Source of the DNA: Alphaproteobacteria bacterium
GTDB taxonomy: Bacteria; Pseudomonadota; Alphaproteobacteria; RF32; CAG-239
Direction of reading: 5' to 3'
DNA: 64,000 bases
Assembly: GCA_020025875.1 (NCBI GenBank)
Contig: JAHHRI010000004.1
Coordinates: forward strand, 1-64,000
A model generated the notes under the pieces. It saw only the letters and a list, made by a program, of their open reading frames with translations. It ran no database searches and was not told the origin of the DNA. The position numbers and the translations under genes were made by a program. Shown piece by piece: positions 45,411-54,934 of the stretch (within the stretch, counting starts at the first letter, position 1; every line of letters starts with the position of its first letter).

Positions 45411-45935
45411 ATGCAAAAGAAACATCCGTTGCAGGAAATGATAGAACCGCTCGTCAACGACATGGGTTTTGATCTGGTGCGCGTTATCACCATCGGCAAT
45501 GTCAATCCCACATTGCAGATTATGATCGAACGCAAGGATCGGGAGAACATTATCGTCGATGACTGCGCTGCCGTCAGCCGCGCCGTTTCGGCTTTGTTTG
45601 ACGAAAAAGATCCCATTTCGGGGCGCTATACTTTGGAAGTGAGTTCGCCGGGGCTTGACCGCCCGCTGACCGCGCTTGAAAATTTTGTTCGGTTTGCCGG
45701 CTTCGAAGCCAAGATAGAAACCGATTTGGAAATTGAAAAACGCAAGCGCTTCAAAGGGCGTATCGTGCGGGTGGACGAAAACGACGACATTGTTTTTGCA
45801 ATGGACGGGGAGCAATACTTTATTCCCTATGACGCCATTACCAAAGCCAAATTGCTTTTAACCGACGAACTGCTGGCTGCCGCAGCGGCAGAAAGCGGCG
45901 AGGAAAGTGAAGAAGAAACCGAAATTGAAGAATAA
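45411..45935 (+). CDS. rimP: Ribosome maturation factor RimP
   Basis: This 174-residue protein assists 30S maturation. Typical features are IEPLVNDMGFDLVRV near the start, DCAAVSRAVSALFD and YTLEVSSPGLDRPL. The C-terminal Sm-like domain runs from about residue 90, and the end is very acidic. AAGGAG precedes the ATG. It is the first gene of the classical rimP-nusA-infB unit. Confidence 0.96.
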   Translation: MQKKHPLQEMIEPLVNDMGFDLVRVITIGNVNPTLQIMIERKDRENIIVDDCAAVSRAVSALFDEKDPISGRYTLEVSSPGLDRPLTALENFVRFAGFEAKIETDLEIEKRKRFKGRIVRVDENDDIVFAMDGEQYFIPYDAITKAKLLLTDELLAAAAAESGEESEEETEIEE

Positions 45936-45959
45936 AACTAAATTTTAACGAGGGAAAAA

Positions 45960-47495
45960 ATGCCAAATATCGAAAATATGCCGAGACCTGAAATTATTCT
46001 GGTTGCCGACACCGTTGCCCGCGAAAAGAATATTGACAAAGAAGACGTTTTTGTCGCCATGGAAGTTGCCATCCAGAAAGCCGCCCGTTCCCGCTACGGT
46101 TTTGAACACGACATTCGTGCGCAAATTGATCGCAAGACGGGAGCCATTACGTTGGAGCGCTATCGGGAAGTGGTCGAAGAAATAGAAAACGAAGTGACAC
46201 AGTTGACGGTCGAAGATGCCAAGGCCTATAAAGAAGACGCCGTTGTCGGCGATTTTATCATTGACACCTTGCCGCCGATTGATTTCGGACGAGTGGCAGC
46301 CCAAACCGCCAAGCAAGTGATTGTGCAAAAAGTGCGTGATGCCGAGCGTAACCGCCAATATGAAGAATATAAGGAAAAAATGGGTACAATTGTTAACGGT
46401 ACCGTTAAGCGGATCGAGTTTGGCAATGTTGTGCTGGATATCGGCAAGACCGAGGCGGTGCTGCGCCGTGACGAAATTATTCCGCGGGAAAAATTTAAAA
46501 ACGGCGATCGTATTCGCGCCTATGTGCTTGATGTTCGCCGCGAAGCCAAAGGCCCGCAGATTTTCCTTTCCCGCACTTGTCCGGAATTTTTGGCAGCCCT
46601 GTTTACGCAGGAAGTTCCTGAAATTTATGACGGTATTGTCAAAATTATGGGCGTTGCCCGTGATCCGGGGTCTAAAGCCAAGTTGACGGTCAAAGCAGAA
46701 GATGTTACCATTGATCCGGTCGGCGCCTGTGTCGGGTTGCGCGGTATTCGCGTACAAGCCGTGGTTGCCGAATTGCAAGGCGAAAAAATTGACATCATTC
46801 CCTATTCCGAAGACCGCGCTCAGTATATCGTCAGTGCTTTAGCGCCCGCAGAAGTGAGCAAGGTGGTGATTGACGAAGACAACAACCGCATTGAGGCCGT
46901 TGTGCCGAAAGAACAGTTTTCGATTGCCATCGGTCGCCGCGGACAAAATGTTAAATTGGCATCTCAGCTTTTGAACTGTGATATTGACGTTTTGACCGAA
47001 GAACAGGAAGCCGAGCGTCGCTCAAACGAAAACAAAGTGCGTTCGCAACGCTTTATGGAAGCTCTTGATGTTGACGAAATGATTGCCCATCTGCTGATTG
47101 CCGAAGGTTTTTCAACGGTTGACGAAGTGGCTCTGGTGGCGCTGCACGAACTGGCGGAGATTGAAGGCTTTGACGAAGATATTGCCGGCGAACTGCAAAA
47201 CCGCGCCAAAGAGTTTATTGCCAAGCGCGATGCCGAGTTTGCCGAAAAGAGCAAAACTTTGGGGATTGACGATACTCTCAAAACAGTAACCGGACTTGAC
47301 CAAGAAATGATTTTGACATTGGCGGAAGACGGCATCAAGACATTGGACGATCTGGCGGATCTTGCGGCAGACGAGCTGATAGAGATTCTTGGTGAAAACA
47401 CGTTGTCGCAAACAGAAGCCAACAAAGTGATCATGGCTGCGCGGGAGCATTGGTTTGAAAACGAAGGACAAGAAGACGGGGATGAAAAGCAATAG
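45960..47495 (+). CDS. nusA: Transcription termination/antitermination protein NusA
   Basis: This 511-residue protein modulates pausing, termination and antitermination. It contains an N-terminal polymerase-binding domain (1-130), an S1 domain (around 135-205, GTIVNGTVKRIEFGNVVLDIG), and two KH domains that include GACVGLRGIRVQAVV and IAIGRRGQNVKLASQL. Two C-terminal acidic helix-hairpin repeats end the protein, as in proteobacteria. It begins 24 bp after rimP with GAGGG upstream. Confidence 0.97.
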   Translation: MPNIENMPRPEIILVADTVAREKNIDKEDVFVAMEVAIQKAARSRYGFEHDIRAQIDRKTGAITLERYREVVEEIENEVTQLTVEDAKAYKEDAVVGDFIIDTLPPIDFGRVAAQTAKQVIVQKVRDAERNRQYEEYKEKMGTIVNGTVKRIEFGNVVLDIGKTEAVLRRDEIIPREKFKNGDRIRAYVLDVRREAKGPQIFLSRTCPEFLAALFTQEVPEIYDGIVKIMGVARDPGSKAKLTVKAEDVTIDPVGACVGLRGIRVQAVVAELQGEKIDIIPYSEDRAQYIVSALAPAEVSKVVIDEDNNRIEAVVPKEQFSIAIGRRGQNVKLASQLLNCDIDVLTEEQEAERRSNENKVRSQRFMEALDVDEMIAHLLIAEGFSTVDEVALVALHELAEIEGFDEDIAGELQNRAKEFIAKRDAEFAEKSKTLGIDDTLKTVTGLDQEMILTLAEDGIKTLDDLADLAADELIEILGENTLSQTEANKVIMAAREHWFENEGQEDGDEKQ

Positions 47496-48048
47496 TCAAA
47501 ACCGTACTTGTTTGGTTACGGGGGAGGAAAAAAACAAAGAGGAGCTGTTGCGCTTCTGCCTCACCCCTGACCATCAGGTGATACCCGATTTTAAAAAGAA
47601 ACTGCCGGGGAAAGGCTTTTATCTGACCAACTCCCGCGCTGTTTTGGAACAGGCCATAAAGAAAAACGTGTTCAAAAAAATCGGCAAAAATACCCAAATT
47701 GATCCGAACTTTGGGGAAATTGTCGAAAATATCTTGAAAAATCGGGCACTTGAGGCTATAAATCTGGCGAAGAAAGCCGGCGCACTGATTACCGGATTTG
47801 AAAAAGTTCGGGAAAATCTGCACAAAGGTCGGGTTGCCTTTATCGTCGAAGCCATCGACGCCGGCAGTGACGGCCATGCAAAAATCAGAGCCGCCGCCGG
47901 AAATACGGAAATTTTGACATTGTTTGAAGTTGAGGAGTTGGACAAGGCATTAAACAGAACAAACACGGTACACGCCGCCGTGCTGAAAGGCGGGATGGCG
48001 GAAATGGTCCGCAGCCAGTTACGGAAATGGCAGAATTTCAATTCCTAA
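47482..48048 (+). CDS. YlxR (DUF448) and L7Ae-like fusion, RNA-binding
   Basis: This 188-residue protein joins an N-terminal YlxR domain (RTCLVTGEEKNKEELLRF to about residue 75) with a C-terminal L7Ae/L30e-like domain (ALEAINLAKKAGALITGFEKV near residue 95). Such fusions between nusA and infB are typical of alphaproteobacteria. In Gram-positives YlxR and the L7Ae-like YlxQ are separate genes. The ATG at 47482 overlaps the nusA end by 14 bp; a TTG at 47455 lies further inside and is not preferred. A role in RNA binding near the ribosome is inferred. Confidence 0.9.
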   Translation: MKSNSQNRTCLVTGEEKNKEELLRFCLTPDHQVIPDFKKKLPGKGFYLTNSRAVLEQAIKKNVFKKIGKNTQIDPNFGEIVENILKNRALEAINLAKKAGALITGFEKVRENLHKGRVAFIVEAIDAGSDGHAKIRAAAGNTEILTLFEVEELDKALNRTNTVHAAVLKGGMAEMVRSQLRKWQNFNS

Positions 48049-48076
48049 AAAATGATAAAACGGAGAAAAATTAAGT

Positions 48077-50560
48077 ATGACAGAAGATAATGCAAAATCA
48101 AAGTTAACATTATCGGGGAAAAAGACGCTCACCCTTAAAAACCTGAGCGACGTCAGATCCGCCGGTGACGGTAAGAAAGTGGTGCAGGTTGAAGTGCGCA
48201 GAAAAAGAGTGATCAACCCGACGGCTTCCGTAGCCAAAAAAGTTAAAATCGACGAAGCGACTGCCGCCAAGCTCAAGCTGATTGCCGAAGGTAAAGAACA
48301 CGAAGCGCGCCGCCAGCATGAAGAGGAGGAAAAAGCAGCTCTCCGACAAATGCAGAAAGAGGAAGAAGCCCGCTTACTCAAAGAGCAAGAAGAAATGAAA
48401 CGCCGCGAAGAAGAACGTTTGGAGCGGGAAAAGGCGGAAAAAGCCCGACAGGCACAAGAAAAAGCCCGTCCGGAAAAAGCGGAAGACGAACGCGATTTCA
48501 AAAACAAAGAAAAAGACCGTCGGGGCAAAGATTTTGACGATGAGGACGAGGACGACGACCACGTCAAAAGAAGCCGTCCGGCAGCGGAAAAAGGCAAAAG
48601 CAAGGAGGAAGTCTTTGAGCAAGAACGCAAAAAGATTACCAAACGTAGTTTTGAACCGCAGCGTCGCAACCCGAAAGTAAACATCCACACCTTCGGCAGC
48701 AGCGACGATGATGAAGAAGATTATGGCTATGCCGCTCCTCGTCGCCGTTTTAAGAAAAAACAGCCCAAACCGGCACCGGTTATTCAACCGCAGGAAAAAA
48801 TCATAAAAGAAGTGATTATTCCGGAGGTGATTACCGTTCAGGAATTGGCCGGACGAATGGCGGAAAAAGGTGCGGAAGTTATCAAAAAGCTCATGTCGTT
48901 GGGGGTTATGGCAACCATCAACCAGCCGATTGATGCCGATACGGCACAGATTATTGTTGAAGAAATGGGGCATAAATGGAAACGGGTTGCCGACAGCGAT
49001 GTCGAGATTGTTTTAAATGATGCGGAAAGCAAGCCCGAAAATATGTGTGCCCGCGCGCCGGTGGTTACGGTTATGGGACACGTTGACCACGGCAAGACCT
49101 CCCTTTTGGACGCCTTGCGTGAAACCAATGTCGCCGCAAAGGAAGCCGGTGGCATTACGCAACATATCGGTGCTTATCAGATCACTCTCGGCGACGGACA
49201 AAAAATTACTTTTATTGATACGCCCGGACACGAAGCCTTTTCAGAAATGCGCGCTCGCGGCGCCAAAGTCACGGATATTGTGGTGTTGGTTGTTGCCGCC
49301 AACGACGGTATTATGCCGCAAACGGTGGAAGCTATCCGCCATGCGCAGGCGGCAGAAGTTCCGATTGTCGTTGCCATCAACAAAATAGATTTGCCCGGTG
49401 CCGATCCGCTGAAAGTTAAAACGGCATTGCTGCAGCACGGTATTGCGGTGGAGGAAATGGGCGGCGAGTGTCTATGCGCCGAAGTTTCCGCCAAAAAGCG
49501 GATGAATATCGACAAACTGGTGGAAGCCATCTTGCTGCAGGCGGAAATTCTTGATCTTAAAGCCGATCCGACCTGCAAAGCCAGCGGTACCGTTATTGAA
49601 GCCAAAATGGAAAAAGGGCGCGGTTCGGTTGCCACGTTGTTGGTGCAGAAAGGTACTTTGAAAATCGGCGACATTATTATTGCCGGAAAGGAATGGGGAC
49701 ACGTTCGCGCCATGTTTAACGAACATGGTCACAAGATTTTTGAAGCCGGTCCCGCTGCGCCGGTTGAAGTTCTCGGCTTGCAGGGAACACCTGCCGCCGG
49801 CGACAACTTTAACATGGTGGAAAGCGAATCCCAAGCCAAGGAAATCACCAACTACCGCATTCAGAAAGAACGTGATGCCAAGTTGGTCAAGAGTGCCAAA
49901 TCGGCGATGGAACAAATGCTCGACAAAATTAAATCGGGAGAATCTAAATATCTGCCGGTTATTATCAAGGCTGATGTTCAGGGGTCTATCGAGGCTATTG
50001 AAGGTACTTTGAATAAGCTGTCAAATGACGAAGTCAGCGTTCAGATTTTGCACTCGGCAGTCGGTCCGATTTCAGAATCCGACATCACGCTGGCGAAAGC
50101 CTCCAACGCGCTGATTATCGGCTTTAATGTTCGGGCCATTCCTCAGGCACGTGACATGGCTCGTCGGGACGGGGTGGATATTCGTTATTATTCCATCATT
50201 TATGATGTGGCAGATGACGTCAAAAAAGGCTTGGAAGGTTTGCTCTCGCCCGAATTGCGGGAAAAACTTCTCGGCTACGCGGAAATTCGCAATGTATTCA
50301 ACATCACCGGCGTTGGCAAAGTGGCTGGCTGCATGGTCACTGAAGGTATTGTCAAACGGGGAGCCAAAGTTCGCTTGCTGCGTGACAATGTGGTTATCCA
50401 TGACGGCAGCCTCGGTCAGCTTAAACGCTTTAAGGACGATGTTAAGGAAGTTAAAGACGGTTATGAATGCGGTATGAGTTTTGAAAACTACAACGACATT
50501 CAGGTCGGTGACTTTATTGAATGTTACGAAATAGAAACCATTGCCGCCAAATTGGCGTAA
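48077..50560 (+). CDS. infB: Translation initiation factor IF-2
   Basis: This 827-residue GTPase places initiator tRNA on the 30S subunit. The first 250 residues are a charged, Glu/Lys/Arg/Ala-rich region with an IF2 N-terminal motif ([13 protein letters not shown] near the start). The G domain begins near residue 330 with [14 protein letters not shown] (G1), DTPGHEAF (G3) and NKIDLPGAD (G4). Domains II to IV follow, ending [21 protein letters not shown]. The G domain signatures are intact. Confidence 0.97.
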   Translation: MTEDNAKSKLTLSGKKTLTLKNLSDVRSAGDGKKVVQVEVRRKRVINPTASVAKKVKIDEATAAKLKLIAEGKEHEARRQHEEEEKAALRQMQKEEEARLLKEQEEMKRREEERLEREKAEKARQAQEKARPEKAEDERDFKNKEKDRRGKDFDDEDEDDDHVKRSRPAAEKGKSKEEVFEQERKKITKRSFEPQRRNPKVNIHTFGSSDDDEEDYGYAAPRRRFKKKQPKPAPVIQPQEKIIKEVIIPEVITVQELAGRMAEKGAEVIKKLMSLGVMATINQPIDADTAQIIVEEMGHKWKRVADSDVEIVLNDAESKPENMCARAPVVTVMGHVDHGKTSLLDALRETNVAAKEAGGITQHIGAYQITLGDGQKITFIDTPGHEAFSEMRARGAKVTDIVVLVVAANDGIMPQTVEAIRHAQAAEVPIVVAINKIDLPGADPLKVKTALLQHGIAVEEMGGECLCAEVSAKKRMNIDKLVEAILLQAEILDLKADPTCKASGTVIEAKMEKGRGSVATLLVQKGTLKIGDIIIAGKEWGHVRAMFNEHGHKIFEAGPAAPVEVLGLQGTPAAGDNFNMVESESQAKEITNYRIQKERDAKLVKSAKSAMEQMLDKIKSGESKYLPVIIKADVQGSIEAIEGTLNKLSNDEVSVQILHSAVGPISESDITLAKASNALIIGFNVRAIPQARDMARRDGVDIRYYSIIYDVADDVKKGLEGLLSPELREKLLGYAEIRNVFNITGVGKVAGCMVTEGIVKRGAKVRLLRDNVVIHDGSLGQLKRFKDDVKEVKDGYECGMSFENYNDIQVGDFIECYEIETIAAKLA

Positions 50561-50641
50561 ACAATTAACCTTGAAACAGATCGGAAATCCGGTGCCGCCG
50601 GTCTTTCGGTCTGTTTCGCATCAAAAAAAGAGGAATCAGAG

Positions 50642-51022
50642 ATGGCTATCAAAGAACAGTCGCAGCGACAGCTCCGCGTCGGGCAAGAAATTAAAAGAAT
50701 TATCGCTGCCGAGATCAATCAGGGGAGAATCCGCAATTTGGAAGGAATCGGCGCATTGGTCACTATCATGGAGGCGCAAGTTTCGCCGGATTTGAAATAT
50801 GCCGATGTTTACTTTATCACTTCCGATTCTGAAGCGGACAAGGAAGTGCTTGAGGGGTTGCAGTTGGCGTCTAACCATTTCCGCAAAGTTGTCGCTTCTA
50901 AAACGGCGTTGCGCTATGTGCCGGAAATTCGTTTTAAAATTGATGATAGTTTTGCCGAAGCGGACAAAATAGAAAAGCTGCTTCACGATCCGAAAGTGAC
51001 ACGTGATTTAAGCGAAAATTAA
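50642..51022 (+). CDS. rbfA: Ribosome-binding factor A
   Basis: This 126-residue KH-like protein is RbfA, needed for 16S 5' end maturation and cold adaptation. RQLRVGQEIKRIIAAEI near the start, VSPDLKYADVYFI and LRYVPEIRFKIDDSFAEADKIEKLL are typical. Its leader has a hairpin whose 8-bp arms (GAAACAGA and its complement) bracket about 50574-50618. Confidence 0.95.
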   Translation: MAIKEQSQRQLRVGQEIKRIIAAEINQGRIRNLEGIGALVTIMEAQVSPDLKYADVYFITSDSEADKEVLEGLQLASNHFRKVVASKTALRYVPEIRFKIDDSFAEADKIEKLLHDPKVTRDLSEN

Positions 51023-51026
51023 ACCC

Positions 51027-51055
51027 ATTCCCCTCGATATTGCAGGGGAATTTTT
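51027..51055 (+). terminator. Intrinsic terminator between rbfA and truB
   Basis: A perfect 8-bp stem (51027-51034 with 51044-51051) and short T-run lie 5 bp after rbfA. It probably reduces read-through into truB within the operon. Confidence 0.65.
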
Positions 51056-51098
51056 ACACTCTGCGGAAACTTTTTGTCTGCCGCCAAGGAGAAAAACG

Positions 51099-52043
51099 AT
51101 GAAACATCGCAAAGGCGCTCCCGTTAACGGGTGGTTGGTGATTGACAAGCCGGAGGGCATGGGCTCGACCACCGTTGTCAATCTGACCCGCCGTTTGCTT
51201 AATGCCCAAAAAAACGGACATACCGGCACGCTGGATCCTTTTGCCAGCGGTATTTTGCCTATTGCTTTCGGCGAAACAACCAAACTGATCGATTTTCTCG
51301 GTGACGAAACCAAAGAATATGAATTTACCATTCAATGGGGAGCGGAAACCGACAGCGCCGACAGCGACGGGGTGGTTGTTGCCACCAACGAGAAGGTGCC
51401 CACGGACGAAGAAATTCAAGCCGTCTTGCCGTCCTTTTGCGGTCAAATCATGCAAGTGCCACCTGCCTTTTCTGCCATCAAAATCAATGGACGTCGTGCC
51501 TATGAACTGGCGAGAAAGGGAGAAAAAGTTAATATGCCCGAACGCCAAGTCAGCATTTTCAGTCTGGAATTTTTGGGGAGTGAAGCCGGCGGACGCAGCC
51601 GTTTTAAGGTCTGTTGCTCTAAAGGCACATATGTGCGCAGCCTTGGTCGCGATATGGCTCGCAGCCTCGGTACTTTGGGGCATCTTTGCCGCCTGCGCCG
51701 CACACGTTCGGGAATTTTTGACCAATCCGCAAAAATTTTGCTGGAAACATTGCAAAATGTAGTGTATATTGACGAACGTCAACAATTTTTGCTTCCGTCA
51801 GAAACCTCTCTGCGCGACATCGCGGTTATGGCTGTTTCGGAAGCGGAAGCCGCCAAACTCCTCCACGGACAGGCGTTGTCGCCTAAGTTGCGGGAAATAT
51901 CTTTTTCCGCCGGACAGACGGTTGCCGCCGTTTGTAAAGGGGAGCTGGTGGCAATGGTGCGGATTGAAGAAAACAGAATTTCTCCGGTTCGCGTATTTAA
52001 TTTTAACCAGAAAAAAAGGGAAAATAAAGATGTCGATCAGTAA
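51099..52043 (+). CDS. truB: tRNA pseudouridine(55) synthase
   Basis: This 314-residue enzyme makes pseudouridine 55 in the T loop of tRNAs. The catalytic Asp lies in [24 protein letters not shown] near residue 45, with [11 protein letters not shown] upstream. The [19 protein letters not shown] segment and a C-terminal PUA-like domain follow. AAGGAGAAAAACG precedes the ATG. It overlaps rpsO by 14 bp. Confidence 0.96.
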   Translation: MKHRKGAPVNGWLVIDKPEGMGSTTVVNLTRRLLNAQKNGHTGTLDPFASGILPIAFGETTKLIDFLGDETKEYEFTIQWGAETDSADSDGVVVATNEKVPTDEEIQAVLPSFCGQIMQVPPAFSAIKINGRRAYELARKGEKVNMPERQVSIFSLEFLGSEAGGRSRFKVCCSKGTYVRSLGRDMARSLGTLGHLCRLRRTRSGIFDQSAKILLETLQNVVYIDERQQFLLPSETSLRDIAVMAVSEAEAAKLLHGQALSPKLREISFSAGQTVAAVCKGELVAMVRIEENRISPVRVFNFNQKKRENKDVDQ

Positions 52044-52299
52044 AGAAGTTAAGAACGAATTGGCTCAAACTTACGGTTTGGCGGAAGGTGATACAGGTTC
52101 GCCGGAAGTTCAGATTGCAATCTGGACAACCCGCATCAATAACCTGATTGAGCACTTCAACGTTCACCACAAAGATCTGCACTCTCGTCTGGGCTTGATG
52201 AAGATGGTCAGCAAACGCCGCCACCTTCTCGACTATTTGAAGAAAAAAGACGAAACGCGGTATCAGGAAATCATTAAAAAGCTTAACATTCGTCGTTAA
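52030..52299 (+). CDS. rpsO: 30S ribosomal protein S15
   Basis: This 89-residue protein is S15 of the central domain. The segments [47 protein letters not shown] and the end IIKKLNIRR are diagnostic. The ATG at 52030 lies within the truB 3' end with AAGGGA upstream. The longer upstream frame overlaps truB and is not real. A terminator follows and pnp is next, the classical order. Confidence 0.98.
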   Translation: MSISKEVKNELAQTYGLAEGDTGSPEVQIAIWTTRINNLIEHFNVHHKDLHSRLGLMKMVSKRRHLLDYLKKKDETRYQEIIKKLNIRR

Positions 52300-52307
52300 G
52301 GTTTTGC

Positions 52308-52348
52308 AAGTATTGCGGAGCATTAAACAAGTTCCGCAATACTTTTAT
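52308..52348 (+). terminator. rpsO terminator
   Basis: A perfect 12-bp stem (52308-52319 with 52333-52344) with a 13-nt loop and short T-tract lies 9 bp after rpsO. A smaller hairpin (52355-52360 with 52369-52374) follows in the pnp leader and could be an RNase processing site, as in E. coli. Confidence 0.75.
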
Positions 52349-52419
52349 TAAAATCCTGTCTGTTTTTTGACAGGTGATGTTTTATAAAAGATGTGAGACG
52401 AAAAGAAAGGTAAGATAAT

Positions 52420-54543
52420 ATGAATAACTTAAAAGTATCCACCCGTGAAATGGAATGGGGCGGACGCAAGCTGGTCATTGAGACCGGCAAAGTCGCCAAG
52501 CAGGCGACCGGCTCGGTTGTTGTCACTTATGGCGAAACCAAAGTGCTGGCCACCGTTTGTGCGGCCAAAGAGGCAAAAGCCGATCAGGACTTTTTCCCCT
52601 TAACCGTTAATTATCAGGAAAAATACTATGCTACCGGTAAAGTACCCGGTGGTTTCATGAAAAGAGAAGGCAAACCTTCCGAACAAGAGGTGCTGATCTC
52701 TCGCCTGATTGATCGCCCGATTCGCCCATTGTTCCCAGATGCTTTTAAGAATGAAGTGCAAATTATTTGTACCACGCTTTGCCACGATCAGAAAACCACC
52801 TCCGATGTGGTGGCCATGATTGCGGCTTCCGCCGCGTTGGCGGTTTCGGGCATTCCGTTCATGGGACCGATCGGTGCTGCCAAGGTAGGGTACAAAGATA
52901 ATGCTTTTATCTTAAACCCGACGCTTGACGAACAAAAAGAATCTGAACTGGAGCTGACTGTTGCCGGTACCAAAGAAGGCGTGCTGATGGTAGAATCCGA
53001 AGCTAACGAACTTTCGGAAGAAACCATGCTGAATGCCGTTATGTTCGGTTTTGACAGTTTTCAGCCGGTTATCGACATGATTTGCGATTTGGCCAAAGAG
53101 GCCGGCAAAGCTCCGTGGGAAGCTCCCGCATTTCCGAAAGAGTTTGACGAAATGTATGAGCGCATTGCCAAAGACTTCCGCGCTCGTTACGAAGAAGCTT
53201 TTACGGAAACCGACAAACTCGCCCGCGGTACTCTGGTGGGCAAGCTGGACGAAGAAGTTAAAGCCGGTATCGACTCCGAAAATGAAACAGAAAACAAATA
53301 TCTGCTTGATGTTTTGGAAAAGTTAAAACATGTTGTCGTTCGCGAAAAAGTGCTTTCTACCGGTAAGCGCATTGACGGACGCGATACCAAAACCGTTCGC
53401 CCGATTTGGTGCGAAACCGACGTTTTGCCGACAGCCCACGGTTCTGCCGTCTTTACCCGCGGTGAAACTCAGGCGCTGGTTGTGACGACACTCGGCACAG
53501 GCGAAGATGCGCAGATTATCGACGGGTTGATGGCCGAGTACAAAGAAGACTTTATGCTCAACTACAATTTCCCGCCGTTTTCCGTGGGTGAATGCGGACG
53601 CATGGGCAGCCCCGGACGCCGCGAAATCGGTCACGGCAAATTGGCATGGCGCGCCATTCATCCGATGATGCCCAAAGATAAAGATGCTTTCCCCTATACC
53701 ATTCGTGTCGTATCCGAAATTTTGGAATCTAACGGATCTTCCTCGATGGCTACGGTGTGCGGCACAACCATGTCGTTGATGGCTGCCGGTGTGCCGTTAA
53801 GCAAACCGGTTGCCGGTATTGCCATGGGGCTGATTAAGGAAAACGACGGCAGAGTTGCCATCTTGACGGATATCTTGGGTGATGAAGATCATCTGGGCGA
53901 TATGGACTTTAAGGTTGCCGGTACCAAAGACGGTGTCACGGCGCTGCAAATGGATATTAAAATTACCTCCATTACCAAGGAAATTATGCAAAAGGCACTG
54001 GCTCAGGCACATGAAGGACGTATTCATATTCTCGGCGAAATGGCCAAAACCATTGCCGAACCGCGTCCCCATGTTGCAGAACACGCCCCCCGTATTATTG
54101 CCTTGAAGATCCCTGTTGACAAGATCCGCGAAGTTATCGGTTCGGGCGGCAAGGTTATTCGTGAAATTACCGAAAAAACCAACTCCAAGATCGATATCAG
54201 CGATGATGGGGTAATCCGCATAGCCACTGTCAACAGTGTTGACGGACAGGCTGCTTTGGATTGGATTATGGGAATTATTGCCGAACCGGAAGAAGGTAAA
54301 ATCTATAAAGGTGTGATCACTAAGATTATGGATTTTGGTGCGTTTGTAAAATTTGTCGGTTCGACCGAAGGACTGGTTCATATTTCCGAAGTGAAAAATG
54401 AGCGGATTGCTTCCGTTTCTGATTTTTACAAAGAAGGTGATGCCATCTGGGTTAAATGTCTGGGAATGGACAACCGCGGCAAGTTCAAACTTTCTGCCAA
54501 ACGGGTTAATCAGGAAACCGGCGAAGATTTGGAAAACAAATAA
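52420..54543 (+). CDS. pnp: Polyribonucleotide nucleotidyltransferase (PNPase)
   Basis: This 707-residue phosphorolytic 3'-5' exoribonuclease is a degradosome component. It has two RNase PH domains (1-220 and about 310-540, with [16 protein letters not shown] and [17 protein letters not shown]), a KH domain ([22 protein letters not shown]) and an S1 domain ([17 protein letters not shown]) at the C-terminus. The length is normal for alphaproteobacteria. GAAAGG precedes the ATG. Confidence 0.97.
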   Translation: MNNLKVSTREMEWGGRKLVIETGKVAKQATGSVVVTYGETKVLATVCAAKEAKADQDFFPLTVNYQEKYYATGKVPGGFMKREGKPSEQEVLISRLIDRPIRPLFPDAFKNEVQIICTTLCHDQKTTSDVVAMIAASAALAVSGIPFMGPIGAAKVGYKDNAFILNPTLDEQKESELELTVAGTKEGVLMVESEANELSEETMLNAVMFGFDSFQPVIDMICDLAKEAGKAPWEAPAFPKEFDEMYERIAKDFRARYEEAFTETDKLARGTLVGKLDEEVKAGIDSENETENKYLLDVLEKLKHVVVREKVLSTGKRIDGRDTKTVRPIWCETDVLPTAHGSAVFTRGETQALVVTTLGTGEDAQIIDGLMAEYKEDFMLNYNFPPFSVGECGRMGSPGRREIGHGKLAWRAIHPMMPKDKDAFPYTIRVVSEILESNGSSSMATVCGTTMSLMAAGVPLSKPVAGIAMGLIKENDGRVAILTDILGDEDHLGDMDFKVAGTKDGVTALQMDIKITSITKEIMQKALAQAHEGRIHILGEMAKTIAEPRPHVAEHAPRIIALKIPVDKIREVIGSGGKVIREITEKTNSKIDISDDGVIRIATVNSVDGQAALDWIMGIIAEPEEGKIYKGVITKIMDFGAFVKFVGSTEGLVHISEVKNERIASVSDFYKEGDAIWVKCLGMDNRGKFKLSAKRVNQETGEDLENK

Positions 54544-54563
54544 GTTTTTGCCGCTTTTTATGC

Positions 54564-54593
54564 AAAAGCCGCTCCGCAAGGGGCGGCTTTTTG
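54564..54593 (+). terminator. Terminator after pnp
   Basis: Arms 54564-54575 and 54580-54591 pair over 12 bp with one G-U, around a GCAA tetraloop, followed by T residues. It ends the nusA-infB-pnp transcription unit. Confidence 0.9.
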
Positions 54594-54934
54594 TCGATTA
54601 ATGAATAACGGAACAAAAGATTTTTTTAAAAAAAATAATGTGTTGTGCCGTTTTGTGGTTTTGGTTTTGCGGTGTGGAAGTTAAACGCTTGTTTGCCCCT
54701 AACGCCCCTTGTTAAAACGGCAAAATGTCGGTGGGTGTCGTCGGCTTTTGGCGGCATCTTATTTTGGGGTTGTCGTGACCGCGAGCCTGCTTTAAAAATT
54801 CTGCCGCGGCGGCAACCCGCATATAAAATGTTCAAGCGTGGAAAGGCGTTATTTGTGCTTGCAATAATAAAAGAGAAGTTATAGGCTGACTGCATTAAGT
54901 TGTTTAACCTAATTTAATCATAAGGAATAATACT
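54594..54934. other. Non-coding gap before hppA
   Basis: No gene is supported in this stretch. Two short frames, one on each strand around 54626-54895, use unusual residues and lack ribosome-binding sites. An A/T-rich start is followed by a G/C-rich middle. The promoter of hppA presumably lies near its right end. Confidence 0.4.

Noticed and set aside
46964..47434. Long minus-strand serine-rich frames inside nusA, infB and elsewhere
   Set aside because: They are antisense shadows of strongly supported genes and have skewed residue composition.
54626..54895. Short open frames on both strands before hppA
   Set aside because: They overlap each other, lack ribosome-binding sites and have compositions unlike the neighbouring genes.
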